Source of the DNA: Phellopilus nigrolimitatus
Lineage: Eukaryota; Basidiomycota; Agaricomycetes; Hymenochaetales; Hymenochaetaceae
Direction: 5' to 3'
Assembly (NCBI GenBank): GCA_021029095.1
Contig: JAJOHG010000003.1
Span: 1,178,001 to 1,242,000 of the forward strand
DNA length: 64,000 nucleotides
In this document: positions 22,457 through 36,068 of the stretch, in pieces
Layout of the letters: each line of letters starts with the position of its first letter
Position numbering within the stretch: the stretch's first letter is position 1
Notes under the pieces: generated by a model
Databases searched by the model: none
The model's input: only the letters and a program-made list of their open reading frames with translations
What the model was told of the DNA's origin: nothing
Made by a program: the position numbers and the translations under genes

Positions 22457-25400
22457 CTACTCGTCTCGTTGAGACTCAATTTCTTGCAGACGGCGTTTCA
22501 GGTTGCTACGGTCAAAATAGTTGGTAAATGAATTAAAGATCCCTATATGTGACGTACGCATTGTCTCTCGTGAGACTGCTTCTTTCCTCCTTTGCTTTCC
22601 TCAGATCGGTAGTCATTGCCGTCCATGCCTCGTCAGCGGGAAGAAGCACATCCTTAAACATACCGTCAAGCTCTTCGTTGAAGGCCTTGTAACAGACATA
22701 AGATTAGACCTATCTTCTCGAAGTTAACATAAATGCGAAATACCAACCTCGTACAGTATTTCGTTTTCTTGCGCTGCGTCTGCCATGAGTTTTTTCACGA
22801 GTTCGCATTGGCGTTTCCAGCTCCTGAGCTCCGAGCGCGTCCTTTCTAGTTCCAAAGAGCGCTGAAACAGAATAGAATAAGCTATCCTTGTTTTCATCGC
22901 GGATCTCACTCATACTCACCTGTTTAAAGATAAGGGCGAACTGACTCAGATCACCTTCTAGCAACTCGTGATTACTTGCAGCTCGAGCGACGTCGCGCTC
23001 CGCGCCCGAGACGAGCTCGTCCACCGACCTTGTCCAGGTTTGGACTTCCGATACCTCGATAGAGCCTCCATCGCCTGACATTGAGTCGCTACTTTGTGAA
23101 TCACTAGCTTCCATCACGCTTCGAGGGCGCACAAGCGGTGTCCAAGGGCCTTTACGCCTCCCGATCATTGCGCGCATTTCTTCCATGCGCTCAATCGCTT
23201 CCTTGGCCTAGAAAAGCCGTCGATAAGTAAATTTTTGATCGATCAGCAGATGATAAAAGCCGAATAACATACAGCAGCACTATTCCGCGTCGGCGTTCTT
23301 GCCAGACCCCGAGAAGGTGTTAATGGTCGGTGTTCAATACCTGGACTATCTCGCATCGCACGAGAAGGCAGAGCGTTCACTTCGAGTTTGATACGCTTTA
23401 ACGCTCGTCGAGAGGCTTCAAGCTACATAAAAGATTACGTTGAGTTTTCCGCGCAATACAAGTAATGCAGAACTTACATCCTCTCGAGTCGTCTCTGACA
23501 AACGGATGAGATTCTGGGGGAACTCGTCAGGGACCGGCGAAGATCCGGTCAAGGAAGAGCCGGTGGACAAAGACTCGACTTTTCGCAACATTGGGGGCGA
23601 AGAAGCATGTTTATCCTCCACCTTCAAGCTACGCTTGGTCAACGGAGAATCTTTCGCATATGTCTTTCTTGTCGAAGATGGTGTAGGCGTGGCAAACGTC
23701 GGCCCGGTAGACGTCTTCTTCTTAATCGACAATGGCTCAACAGCAACAGACGTCGCGCCAGCATTAGCAGTACGACCTTTCGGCGTCGATTCCAAGATAT
23801 CAGAAGCAGCGAACAACTGGCGTTTGCTGCGTGGGAGTTGCGAAGGTGTCACCGGCATAGATATTGAAGGATCCTCTTTGCCGTTTTCATGTCTCGGCTC
23901 TACTTTAGACTGAGCTGGCCGCAGGTCTGGCGTGCGAGGTCGTAGAGGCGTGATGTTGGACAGTGTCGACTCCAACGCACCATCTATGTCAAGCTGTATG
24001 GAGTGCATAGTCGGGCTGGTCGGCGGAAGCGGTGAAGGCGTGCGCGGTCCAACTGGTCGGCGATCACGTGAACGTATGGATGGGGAGCGTTCTTTACGAG
24101 GAGAATCGGAACCGGACGCTGGTGTAGGTGTTATGGAGCGGTGAGGTGAAAGCGAACGAAGACTACCGGCATCCCGTTCGCGTTCGCGTACTGTACACGT
24201 TGATCGCGATGCACGCGAGGCGGGGCGGGTAGGTAGAGGAGGTTCCTCTTTAAAAGCAAAGTTTATCAGCAAAACAGACTCATTACAGGCAAAAAGAGAG
24301 GGAAGTATTCATCTTACCTTCGTAAATAGTCTCGTCAACAGGCAGTTCCATGGTATTCTGCATTGCAGCCTGTGTACGATGATTGTGACTGTTCTGCCGC
24401 GCGAGCTCCAAGCGCCTTGTTAGGTCCATTTCCGACTGTGACACACGATGACCTTTGCGCACATCTAACACAGACAATTCAGCCTCCTCATGGTCGCTAT
24501 ATTCCACGCTCTCGTCATTCCTAGACACCGACAAGGACCGTGCTCTTCTGCGCAGTGACGGTGTCTCGGATGACTCGCCTTCTGAGTCCTCTCCTGCTAG
24601 CGACACGCCAGGAGAACGCGACCTGCTCCGCTTGACGAGCTTTCGCGGCTTCGAGACTCGGCCCGCGAAGGATTCCTCATCCGCAACAAAAGACGACATC
24701 GATGTTGCGGCGGTCGAGTTCGAGCGCGATGAGAATTTCGTCGAGCTGTCAGCAGTGGTTGTTGTGCCGGTTGTGTCGGTGCGGATGGTCGATGCACGAC
24801 TGATGGCAGATTTAGAGCGCCGATGGCTGCCTATAGAGCCGCTACCGAAGACGTCCTTGCCCCTGGATGAACCCGGGAGCGCACCGAACAGGTTACGCGA
24901 AATCGCATCTAACCCGAATATGTGAGCGCGAGAGCGATTGCCTCCCGAGGGTGTCGCAGGTCGCGATGGATTGTTTGTGCTGAACTTGAATAGTCCATAC
25001 TGGTGAACTGTGTGCCAAATAAAAATTAGTTTAAGAAATTTATGTAAGCGCGGGAGCATACTCGTCTGTACTATTCGTGATGGTACGCGAGCTGTCTGCA
25101 CGACATCTTCCTCTGATTCGTCGTCAGGATCATTCGAATGCACAACATATCTGCACAATTCTCCTGGTAAGGGCTTGTACGCGTACCACGACATACGGAG
25201 GTCCATCCATTCCGAACGGCAACGGATCGGCAATGCCCAGTGAGTCAATGTGTAAAACAATCTTCGTCTGGACCCGTTACATCAGCAACCGGTTATTAGG
25301 ATGGAAGTTTCTACCGACCTTTTTTGCTTCTTTGAGGAAAGACGTGCGCTGGTAAATGTTAAAATACGTCCGCGCAACAGTTACCCTACCTCCCCTTGAC

Positions 25401-27149
25401 TCCACTTCTTGCTCATCCGCACACAACGCCACGCTCTGGCCCAGTTTCGTTCGATAGCGTGCCTGCATGCGCCAAATGTTGTCTAAAAAGCGGCGCTTCT
25501 CACCTTCCGCACGCGCTGCGTCGTGGGACCCCGTACCAGGAAGGATAACTGACAGGAGGCGGAACGGGCGGCCCGCCCAACGATCTGTCTGGTCGAGCGG
25601 TGGGCTCTCAAGGTACAGATGCATATCCGCACCCGACACGTCAGTCGCTACGACATCGGTCACGTCCAGAACACCCTTGCAGCTCATACCGGCGCGCCTC
25701 ATACTCGCAAGCCCACGCCCGCGTGCGGATGCGAAGCCGCCATTTGCAAACCGCTCGACATCAGTCCAACCCTGCGAGTACGCGTCCGGGCTTGTCACCG
25801 CCCGGTCGCTTGACAAGCATGAGCTTGTCATCGAAAAGAATGAGAGTGCAATGCAGGGATGCGCCGGCCCCACCCGACGCGCTGGTGCTGACTGATGAGC
25901 CACCGGATGATACGCTCCCATATGGGTTCAGGACCCATGGCGTCGACGACATGATCCTCGACATCGATACAATCAATGAAGCGCCGGCTGCTCGAAATGA
26001 GTGCCGGCGGGAAACCGTCGATTGAAGATGCTAAGCAATTCAAAGTCGCAGCCAAGCGCGTGTGATCGTCGGTTTCTGCCAGGGCAATACGGCTCGCGAT
26101 CTCGTCTGCCTCCACGAGTTTTGCACGTTGAGGGTCTGAAGAAGCCATAAACTTAATCATCGAACGGAAAAGGAGTGTATATCGGGGAATGCGCTGAATG
26201 GGTTCCATGAGCAGCTCACGAAGACCGACGCGGTTCTTCGGGTCGCTCGTCGAGTATTTGATGCGCTGTGAAATTTGAGATTTGTTGCATCACGAGCATG
26301 GAGATTCTCACTGACCTCGACGAACGCGGCAAAACCTGTAGAAGACTTCTTCGCCATCTCCCGTTTGAAGATTGCCTGCGCCTCCTCTCTTTTGACGTAG
26401 TACTGTTTGTAGCACTCGAACGCACGCAAATCCTTCAAATGGTAAAGCGCGATGTCGCCCACACCGCCCACCTTTTCAGCCCCCTCCGGTGCCGCCATCT
26501 GCTCCAAATCGTGGAGGAACGCTTCGTTGGCGGGGAGAAGTTGGTCTATGTTACCGAAGAGGATTTTGGCCTCGTATGCTGCAATGATAGCTGTGTCCTT
26601 GCTGCGTGCGTAAGAGCGAAGCGGATCGGCGTACGAGTCCTTGAGTGTGCGGAGACGCTGGACATAGTTCCGTTCCGTCACAACGAGCTCGTTTGTTAAA
26701 TCTGCGAGCGCACTGTTATTTGTCAATGCTCGTGTGCGCGTATATCCGTTGTTCTAGAAGCTGGTCAGACATCCACACGCTATTATATCATGTATAACAC
26801 ATACCGGTTGGGAGCTCGATGAGGGCTCAGGGGTCGACTCCCTATCGGACGAAATTCTGTCTCCCAGAGATGCGACGAGTTCCTGCACATCTGCTGCTCT
26901 TTAAACCAGGTCCAGGTTGAGGAAGCTGCAATACATACCTTCAGATAAGTCCATGCCATCACTTGGTCCCTCAACAACCACAGCGCAGAAGAAGGCGCGC
27001 TTTGTGAGCATCGGGATGGGCTTTACACGATTTTGCCATTCCTCTCCTGAGCTGAGTGGCACGACCTTTCGCGGAGAAGTACTTATGGCCATCGTCGCGG
27101 TGGGCGCAGACGACGACGCGGCCGGCGCCGGGGGTGTTGAGCGGAACAT
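22457..27149 (-). CDS. Rho guanine-nucleotide exchange factor (DH-PH) with C-terminal coiled coil
   Basis: RhoGEFs activate Rho/Cdc42 GTPases at sites of polar growth and septation. The product starts at ATG 27149 (MFRSTPPAPAASSS) and spans more than ten exons. The DH domain begins LTNELVVTERNYVQRLRTLK (about 26690) and continues through ILFGNIDQLLPANEAFL and LLMEPIQRIPRYTLLFRSMI, a signature DH helix. The PH domain carries CTLILFDDKLMLVKRP and the block at 25740-25460. The C-terminal third is Ser/Pro/Arg-rich and ends in a heptad-like stretch (NEELDGMFKDVLLPADEAW; NLKRRLQEIESQRDE) with the stop at 22457-22459. Clear introns occur near 26930, 26750, 24280, 23240 and 22700. Its start lies 150 bp from that of the divergent RING gene. 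Confidence 0.87.
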
Positions 27150-27299
27150 GGAGCTCGGACGTGACGGTTTACACTTTGACCAACCGCCTTCTCGAAACGG
27201 ACTTAGAAGCAAATACACGTGACCGCGACGCGAGCTCCTTCTCACGCTAGGCGAGATCATTATGTGGATCATCCCGAGACTTTATCTCAGGTATCGAGA

Positions 27300-28869
27300 A
27301 TGCCCACAACGCGATCTCAGGGTGATCACAACAATGAACCCCCTCGGAAGGTCTGTTTATTTTATTTTTTCTCTTTAAACAATGCTAAATCCAGCACCAT
27401 GTTTCTTAGGTAGCTCGCAGAGCAGTCTCTGAAGGCACTGAATCTGACTCACATTTGACGACCCTTTCCTCGGAAGATGACGCCAACGGGATCGAGGTAA
27501 GAAAACCTTGGTTTGAAAAATAAAGTCTGACTCCGATACACCGACGATATAGAAAAACATTAAGGACGCTCTCCAAGGTGTCATGACTCTCCGTCGGGAG
27601 GTTGGCACACTCCGACAGAAGAATACGGAGCTCCAGAGCGAAGTAGACCGCCTGCACGAATCTCAAGACGTCTCCATCCAACCAAAGAGAGGAAAGAGGG
27701 GTGGGATGTCTATCCAGGCCCTCGTTGCTCAAGTGAAGAGACTTAACGATGACGTCGCAAAGTCGGAGAAGGTGTGCATGCTTTATCAGTCGATCGTATA
27801 TATATGCTCGCATGCTCAGGCAGTCCTATAGGCAAGAGAAAAAGACAAGAAAAAGCTCCGAAGAGTATGTATGAAGATTCTTTGAAACCAAGCGGGTTCC
27901 TAAGCGTGTGCCTCAGCTGCAAATGAAGGAGATTGAACAGGATGCAGCGGAGCTCAAAGATGAAGCAGTGAACGGCGTTGACGATACATATGAGAAGATG
28001 CGAAAGGTGAGTGCATCGTATTATTGACACAGATAGGTTGTTGACGGGATTCCGTTCAAAAAACGTACGAACAAATAAGTTATTGCGTCGCTTCTTCTCT
28101 CTCATGATAACACCATCCTTGGATGAAAAGGAGGAATGCGCTGTATGTATGGAAGAAATGACCATGGTGAGCGCACGAAGGTTAGTATTTTATTCGTTTC
28201 CGTGCCACGCCGTCCTGACTGTCACGCTCAGCCTCCCGTGCCAGCACGTTTTCTGCGTAAATTGCCTTCCGAACTTCGCAAAGAACGAATGTCCGACGTG
28301 TCGCACATCATTTGACGACATGTACGATACAGAAAGTGTGCAGTTCACTGCGACGCAACAATGGGATGCACTTCTCGACGTTGCGACTGACTGGGCGCAG
28401 ATTGATCAGCATGGCGACGATGATGAGCCCGAGAACACAGACGAGGAAGAAGTACCATTCATCGATGATGAAGACCATGATGCCAGGTGTGTGTGACCTA
28501 TACTATTTTAAATGCTCGTCCAAGTACGGACCCTGAATACTCGTTGTTCAACATGATTCTAGCTCTGTAGCGTCGGAACTCGCAGCCTTTGATAGAAATG
28601 AAGACAACGAAGCGGCCGATGAAACAGATGACGGCAAGGAGCCGCCTGGCCTTTCCGTCAGCAATGACACGCGTATCCATAAAGAGGGGCTATCTACTCC
28701 GCCTTTGGAGCCCGGTCCAAGTGTGCATCGACCTCTAGAGGTGAAAATTCCAACAACACCAACACGTTTAGCGGCTTCGGCGCAGTCCTATCACCACTCT
28801 CCTATGTCGGTGAAGCGTAAAAGGTTGCAGGACCTTGCGGACGCGAAGCAGCGGAAACGAACGCGATGA
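27300..28869 (+). CDS. RING-finger protein with N-terminal coiled coil (probable E3 ubiquitin ligase)
   Basis: It starts MPTTRSQGDHNNEPP at 27300; exon 1 is 27300-27350 and exon 2 starts at 27410. An N-terminal coiled coil (LRREVGTLRQKNTELQSEVD) is followed by a C3HC4 RING: CAVCMEEMTM, then after a splice (donor near 28180, acceptor before 28230) LPCQHVFCVNCL and CPTC. The RING binds zinc and recruits an E2; the substrate is unknown. The C-terminal half is acidic and ends in a basic Lys/Arg tail (KRKRLQDLADAKQRKRTR), a likely nuclear-localisation signal. The splice inside the RING is set by the need to restore the Cys/His spacing. It is divergent from the RhoGEF gene. Confidence 0.85.
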
Positions 28870-29385
28870 TTTCGCTTCCAAGTCTGAAATTTTAGACTAC
28901 GTTTAACGATTTTATTCATATTCAGTACTTTTATCTTCTATCTGGTCGATTTGTTGTCTTGCTTTGCTTCTGCTTTGCTATTGTACCCTTTTGGTTTTGT
29001 TGTACTCTTTGTTATTGAATATTACTTATTTCTCAAATGTCAAGTCGTATATGTACATTAGCGGTAACGTTTGGAAATGAACATGGTTGGAACGAATAGA
29101 ACAGCCTTTTGCCTCTATACATAGGATATTCAACAGGTAAGTTCAATATAAAAGGTAAATCTGTGAGATGCCCCATATGTTTTCCAAATGATCAGTTCAA
29201 GAAAGATATGAGTAAGGATATTGTAAAAAAATTGGATCGCTTTTGTTGTTCGGCGCTTTGAATTGATGGCTTCAGATAACCGTACCTTCCATATTCGGAT
29301 ATGTATTAGTGTGAGTATATCCGCCTTGCCGAGACGCGCAATTGCTTGCCCTCAACAACGTTGACCGACCCTAAAGTCGAGCCTA
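28870..29385. other. intergenic
   Basis: T-rich 3' flank of the RING gene (28880-29000) and promoter of the Myb-type gene. No coding exon or repeat seen. Confidence 0.45.
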
Positions 29386-32130
29386 ATGGCGCGCACATAC
29401 TCGAAATCAAATCCTACCCCCCACCAAGCTGCTCAACAGCAGGTCGCCGGCAAGATCAACAATGCTAGTGCTTCATCGGTCTCGACTGGTGTTTCTCAGG
29501 GAAAACGCAAGAGAAAGGGAAAAAGCTCAGCAGAAGCAGCAGAAGCGGCTGTGAATGCAAGCATGGACGCGGGACGCACGGGTCCCGACGCAAAAGAGGA
29601 CGAGGATAAGGGAAAGGGGAGGAAAAAGAGGAGAAAGGGAGGCTCACAGAACACGAGGAAGGAGATTGAGACCGCCACCATTGCACTTCAGCAAGAACGG
29701 GTGAGCGAGGCTTCTCCGACCATAGAATCGTCTTCGGCGCAGAGCAAGAAGAAAAGGAAGAGAAAGGATTTTAAGGGGAAGCAGCGTGTAGTTCCTCCTC
29801 CTTCCGACATGCCCATCGACCCGGCGCTGGCTGCCCAGGGCGTTGGCAACGCGAATGCGTTCATTTCTGCCGTTATGACTGCTGCTGCTGCGTCCTCGTC
29901 GAGCCCGTCCGCCGCCGCCATGTCGGCCGCACAGCAAGTGATAAATGCACAGGCCTCGCAGGCCCATGCGCAATCCTTTGGATACCCGCATTATCCAGTA
30001 CCATCTGGCACACCTGGCTACGTAGGCATGGCGCCTGCCCATGCCCATGCCCATGGGCCTCCGTCCTCGTTCCCGCAGAACGCACTGCTACCTGGTCTCG
30101 AGGGTTTGGACGCGACTCTCGCAGGAGAGGAGCTTGCCCGAGTGCTACAGGACCTCGATCTTCCGAAGCTTGCCAACGCGCTGCGTGCGCTTGGGGACAC
30201 TGGAGTCTCGTCAGTCTTTCCGCTTCCTGGGCAGGTAGGACCTGAACAGTCCGGGTCCGGGTCAAACTCTACTATTCCACCTTTACCTCCTGATCGCAGT
30301 CTCGGTCACGGTCCTTCTTTGACGCCGACTCATGTTGGAACCGGAGATGGGTCGGGAGGTCAGGTGCCGGCGCCATCCGCGGTGATTCTTGGCCAGCCAT
30401 TGCATCATCCGCCTGCGCCGCCGTCAGTAGGACAGACAGCGTCTATAGCGATACCTACATGGTTAGAGCAAGACCCCGATCATGCGCATTTACTGGCGAA
30501 CAAATGGCTTTCTGCTACAAAACTTAACGAGCTAGCGAGGACAAAAGGTACCACGTTTCCTGATATGTAATCCGAACGATACCTCAACATATTTGCGCTA
30601 GGTTTGGTATACAAAAAGGGCAAATTCTCATCGACTGAGGAGAACACAATCAGAGAGTCCATCGAGAGTTATCGAGAGGTATAAAGGCTTATGTCTACGA
30701 GGAACTGGTTTTTTGACGGTTTTAATTTTTCCTCCAGAAAAATGGCCTTATGCATGAGCAGCTCAGGGAGCTTATTTTCGCAAAGGGTGCCAAAGCTAAG
30801 GATACTACTTTTTGGTTCGAAATCAGTAAGTTCCCATGCACGATTGCGGGTGTTGCCTAATTTGACAATTCATCTTTAGCTTCACAGATCCCCCAGCGCC
30901 CAGTGGTTGCAGTGTACCATCACGTTCGGCGCAGCTATCATCCTATGAAGCAACAGGGCAAGTGGATGCCCGCTGAAGACGACTTCCTTAGACAGTGAGA
31001 ATACTTTCATGATGGAAACCGAATACTTTTAATAACCTTGTACTTAAGAGCCGTTGCTGAACTCGGTCAGTCATGGGAGAAGGTGAGTACGCGCGTGGGA
31101 CGTATGGCTGGTGACTGCCGCGACCGCTGGAGGAATCATATCAACAATCGTGAAGGACGCGTCATGGGTATGACCGGTTCTCAAGTACATTTCAATAGTA
31201 CGCTTATAATGGAATTTCAGGCGTATGGTCAAAGGAAGAAGAGGAGCGTCTGACGCAGATTGTCACTGAAATGACAACGGCACAAGGCAAGGACCCAGAC
31301 CTAGACATTTTCTGGACACAGGTCGCAGCTCGTATGGGGAACAGGGGACGCCACCAGTGTCGGATAAAATGGTTTGCACGGCTTGATTGGATTGTGTAAA
31401 TACATAAACTAATATTCTCCATCGCCCCCAGGACCGATGCCTTGAGCAAGACGGTGAAGAATGAGGGCCAGAAACCTCGCTGGAGTCAGCAAGATGCATT
31501 CATTCTTGTACACAAGTACGATAACTCCTGTATTCAAGTGACTTGCGTCTCATTTGGTTCCATCCAGAATCGCTTCTTTGAACGTACGTGACGACTCGGA
31601 GATCGACTGGAAACTGCTCGCAGATGACGACTGGAACCTCTGGAGCGCACACTCGCTGCAGCGCCGTTGGCTTACGCTCAAGCGGAGTGTTCGCGGGCAC
31701 GAAGACATGTCGCACCAAGGTGCTTACATTCATATGTTAAGTTTCAACGTGCTCACGACATATGTCTCGCTTTCCAGAAATCATGGACATCCTCCGTGTG
31801 AAAAAGGCGCACGCCCCGCCGACACCCGGGCCCGTACGGGTCCGTGTAACAAGTGCGCCCATGGTGCCGGTGGAAGCGCAGGCCGCAGATGTCGACGTCG
31901 AAATGTCGTCTATCGCGGGACGCAGCGGATTTGTGCCAGTGCACAGCTCAGGCATGGGTGACCCTCTGCCGCACTTCTCTAGCGTCGCTCCGGCGGACAC
32001 GCAGGGCGACCTGAGAATCGGGACAAGCGCGATCCCTACTGTTGTTGAAGTCCCCTTGATTGACTCTTCTTCCTCGTCCTCCTCGTCTTCATCGTCGGAT
32101 AGTGACTCTGATTCTTCTGACAGTGATTGA
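29386..32130 (+). CDS. Myb/SANT DNA-binding protein resembling Reb1/TTF1 (Pol I termination or enhancer-binding factor)
   Basis: Exon 1 (29386-30547) encodes a ~387-residue region that starts with Lys/Arg-rich nuclear-localisation clusters (GKRKRKGKSS; GRKKRRKGG) and continues with Ala/Gly/Pro/His-rich low complexity. Later short exons encode a Myb-like array: KGKFSSTEENTIRESIESY, the intermediate segment FWFEIASQIPQRPVVAVYHH, GKWMPAEDDFLRQAVAELGQ, SWEKVSTRVGRMAGDCRDRW, GVWSKEEEERLTQIVTEM and RWSQQDAFILVHK. This arrangement (unstructured N-terminus, divergent repeat, then two good Myb repeats) matches Reb1/Rtf1/TTF1 factors that bind rDNA terminators and arrest forks. The tail is a Ser/Asp run (DSSSSSSSSS, then SDSDSDSSDSD), a likely casein-kinase-2 target. 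The subfamily is inferred; a DMTF1-like general factor is the alternative. Confidence 0.8.
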
Positions 32131-32368
32131 TATGTAATACCAATTACCTGTACTCTTTGTTTTGCACTGGAAGACTCGGTGTTGCCGGGAGCCAAGTGTT
32201 GTAGGTACAGCTGAAACTATGTTCATTATATATTCTCTACATTACTTTACAGATCAGTATAACGACTTGCACAAAACACGCCCAGTGTCTGCAAATGTAG
32301 TGAAGTACAAACAAATTATTATACACTAGTCGGCCGATAATATAGCACGAACATTGCAAATAATTTGT

Positions 32369-34351
32369 TCAAGGTTTCTGACGCTTTCGACTGCGCGCGC
32401 GCGTTGCGGTAGTAGTATTAGATCCCATGGAAGAAACAGACATGGAGCGCTTGTTCTTTTGAGTTGCGTGAATATATCAGTGCTAGGACCAAAGGAAATA
32501 ATGAGGTGCTACGTACCATCCTTCTCCCAAAGCTTCTCGCACTCGGAGCCAGACTGACAGCTCTATCCGTCTCCCCATCTGCGTCCGCGTCCGCGTCTGC
32601 ATCCGCATCTGCATCATCACCACCATTTTCGTCTACACCCATCATCTCGGTGTCCTGGATTCCATCTTCGCCTTTGCTTTCATTCTGGCGCTCTGCGACA
32701 CGTGCCTGCAGCACACGGATCTCATGGTCCACTCGGTCGACGACCTTCTTCGTGTCCACGAGCGCACTCGCCGCGTCGAGCAGCGACTCCAACAGAGCGC
32801 AGTTCTCACGAGTCGGCATGACGAGGCGCGTGTGTTGGATGCCGAGTTCGCCAAGCACCTGCGCAATACGTTGTGCCTGGGATGTTTTTGGTGTGGGTAG
32901 CTTGTAAGAGCGCAGGAAGACGGGCTGATGCGCAGCTTTGGTAATCATCATCGCGTTTTGCTGCACATCGGTGCGATAGATACCGTGCAACGCGTCTGCG
33001 AGGAGTTTTTTCAGAAAGACGGTTGCTGAATTGCAAGAATAGCACTACCTTGGGCAGCGTTTTTCACGCTCTGAACCTTCCTTGTTGGTGTCGCTGGCGG
33101 ACCCAAGGCACTCAGACCTGGCCCAGCACTTACTGGGCTGTCCACATCCATGGCGCCCTTGCGCTTCTTCGTCAAAGGCTTCCCATCACTAAGCATCATT
33201 GCAAACTCCTCTTCGTCTAAAACGCTCTGCGCGGCGATGCCCGGAAGTCCGCTATCCACGCCAGCGAGCACGCGCAAGAGCTCCTCCCGGTCGCGCGCGA
33301 AGACGCGCTCCGACTGTTCGAGACGCTTAAGTTCGAGGAAGAGTGCCTCTTCTTCTAGGATTTCGTCGGCTGTGCGGCTCTCCAGCGAGGCATTATAGTT
33401 TTTACGATTTATTTCGCGTTCTGTTGAGACACGTTAAATTGCCCAAGAATTGGAGGAGTAAGAGCGACAGACCTTTGTCATACGAAACACTAGCAAGGGC
33501 CTGTGCTTTTGCCGATTCGTCCCCTGGCCAGGGACGACTTCGGATCAGCCTGCGACATACACCATAATACCTGTCCTTGAGGTCCTGATATACCCCCAAA
33601 AAATGAGTTCTCTTTCCACGTTTTAAATGAATACTTGCCGACCTCGATGGTCCTGGGTGGTCCTCCAGGATAATCATAGCGATCAGCGATGACATAGAAG
33701 CGTAGGTCATACTCTTGGACTATGCTGAAAAGGTAGTCGGTCTCCTCTTTCGTCCACCCTTCCTCTGTGCACTCGCCGTTAGCTTAGTTTTCTTTCCCGG
33801 ACGAGCTAGTCAGAGATGACATACCGTCCAAGAAGTTCGTATATTCGTCAAGAGAGTAGGTGTATGCTTGCGGCTGGACGTTATACTTCGCAAACGGATA
33901 TTCTGGAAGAAAGTTTTAAGCCAACGCAGATAAAGGCTGTAAAGGAAAGCACACCTGCTGCAGGATCCGTCGAGGCCTTCACCCAGTGACTTAACTTTAG
34001 ACCGTCTTTCCGCGCAACATTCTCAAATTCTCTCAATTCCCTGCCACATCCATCAACGATTATATTGGCTCCAGTAAAGTGAATATGAGACGTGACATAC
34101 CATTTTGTGACCTTTCCACCTCCGGATAAGTTCTTTGGCTTTGGTTTGAATTTCGGCTTTGAGAACTGTGTAGTAACCGATGGTGAGGAGTGACCTATGA
34201 GCGCGAACAGTTCGCGCGAGATTCCATCTGGCTTTGGCCTGCGCGCTTTATTTGCGTTCGTGACTGCTGCTGCTCCAGGCGTCTGAGGGACCTGAGGGTT
34301 ATGGAGGGAGAGGATGCTCCGTACGTCCGCTGCAGACGTACCACCGGACAT
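32369..34351 (-). CDS. SWC4: SWR1/NuA4 chromatin complex subunit SWC4 (DMAP1 family)
   Basis: SWC4 is shared by the SWR1 remodeller (H2A.Z deposition) and the NuA4 acetyltransferase. The start at 34351 gives MSGGTSAADVRSILSL. RRPKPDGISRELFALIG and KVTKWELREFENVARKDGLK follow. A SANT-like domain reads GWTKEETDYLFSIVQEYDLR, FYVIADRYDYPGGPPRTIED and KDRYYGVCRRLIRSRPWPGD. The DMAP1 C-terminal region reads QVFLRSYKLP-like and LGELGIQHTRLVMPTREN. Near 32580-32623 a hexanucleotide repeat encodes alternating Asp/Ala. The last exon, joined after GRRM in phase, gives a basic tail RARSRKRQKP with the stop at 32369-32371. At least six introns; all examined phases agree. Confidence 0.9.
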
Positions 34352-35191
34352 TGTGGAAGCGCGATGGAAGGGAAGTGGGATGTATAATGCCAGACGTGTG
34401 TGGTCACGGCGGCTCAAAGGTGTGACAAGTTTCCTAAATTATTTACCTAGTTTGGTAGGTGACTGCCCTTTTTGAGTCCCTAAACTCACCCTCTCTATTG
34501 TCCTATTCAAATTTCATTTCTGCCGTTTCTTGCTACTTCACAATACTTCATTTTACTCCACTTGGCCATGATCAATCAGTAGATGGCGCGATTCTAAAAA
34601 TTGATCGGACCCTTCAATTTGAAATGCATGTTCGTCTGTGTTTGTGCTCGAAGGTTTTGCTCATGTCGTCCCCTCGACAATGACGTACGTAAGCTTGAGC
34701 CTACCTTATTTCAGCTTGTTCAAATACGCCTGACTGATCAGATCTATCTTTCAAGGGCTGTTTGTGTACCGCCCGATTGAAGCATCATCTTCGGGACGAA
34801 GCGTGTGCCGGTAAAATACGAAATTCTCCCATTTAAGGTCTAAAACGCGCAGAAGACACTTCTCTCAAAGGGCCTGAACTGGGAAGCTATGTGTGTATTG
34901 GTTAGACTGCGCGAACTATGTGATGCGGACTTACGCCACGGCCTGAACGTTTCTGAGTTACTGGCCATGTTGTCCTCATGGAAGGCCCATCGCAGAGTAT
35001 GATCTGGCCTACCTCTACCTACGCTTCATTATTGGGAGAAATCTACCTTACCGTTGAATTCTGACTGTTCTGCCCTTTACGAAGTGCAGTGCGGCGCAGC
35101 TAGTATAAATCTGAGAGAGAAATGGATTGGTTGCCTTACCAGATCCTAGCTCGGCGACCCCTCCCCTTCCTGCATCACCCTCTATCGCAAC
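34352..35191. other. intergenic
   Basis: Promoter of SWC4 on the left and of the serine-rich gene on the right. Short open frames only (34459-34683). Nothing further recognised. Confidence 0.4.
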
Positions 35192-35835
35192 ATGCCTACT
35201 AAACGCACAGTCCCAGCACCGAACTTCTCAAATGCTAACCACTATGACGGTCCACTATGCTTCGTACATGACATCAACATGCGAGAACTCGCAAGAGGCC
35301 TTCCGGGAATTCTCTTGGTATGGACGAATAATAACTTGAACTTGTTGACAACAGGCTTATTCACAGGGGATGTTTTCCGAATAGCATGCTTCGCAGTCTG
35401 TTTTTGATAGCTGTAGGAGCACAGGCGTCGCGCAGGAAAGCACAAAGAACGACTCGCGTCAATTTGTCTCGCAGCAGGCACTTAAGCCTGAGGTGGGAGA
35501 TAACACTTATTCTGCAGCTCATCACATGTCTAGTGATGAAGCGAGCTCGCAGAATAGCGTATCTACTCTGGTCGGCGACGTTTCCAACAGCGAGCCGAAC
35601 TCGCCGAGTAGCGCTTGCACTCTTGTCGACGTACGCTGTAATGTCTCCTGCGCAATTCTTGCTTAGATCACATTGTGCTTTTTAGGATGAGGAAGGTCAT
35701 CAAAATGTCGACACACTATCAAGTTCTTCCATGATAGACGAAGGAGAATCTAGAGCACCCAGCTCCCCTTGCATCACCAAACTCGAGAATGAGGAAAGTA
35801 CGCATTTTGGTCGCCTTGCGCGCGCTTCCTCATAG
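35192..35835 (+). CDS. small serine-rich hypothetical protein
   Basis: Exon 1 starts ATG 35192 (MPTKRTVPAPNFSNANHYDG) and runs to GGILL before a GTATGG donor at 35319. Exon 2 begins after TTCCGAATAG near 35386 (HASQSVFDSCRSTGV) and runs to CTLVD. Exon 3 begins after TTTTTAG near 35687 (DEEGHQNVDTLSSSSMID) and ends at TAG 35833-35835. All three join in phase, giving roughly 170 residues. It is Ser/Asn/Glu-rich with no membrane span or known domain, so function is unknown. Unlike the other orphan models, all junctions resolve. Confidence 0.55.
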
Positions 35836-36068
35836 TGATATCATAATCGTTTGTCTGCCGGTGTCCTTCTTCACGAGTAAAGTTTGTATTATCATATAGT
35901 TAGCCGCACTTGTGTATAAGATGAGAAAGGACCATATACCCTACGTCCTAAACGAAGAAACCATAAAGCTTCGGTTCATAAATACTTGACCATGAGAGGA
36001 AGGCGAGAATTCTTAAAGTAGATAGTCACGAGTGTGCGACATTGGCGCATTGGACGTGCTTTGTTGCT

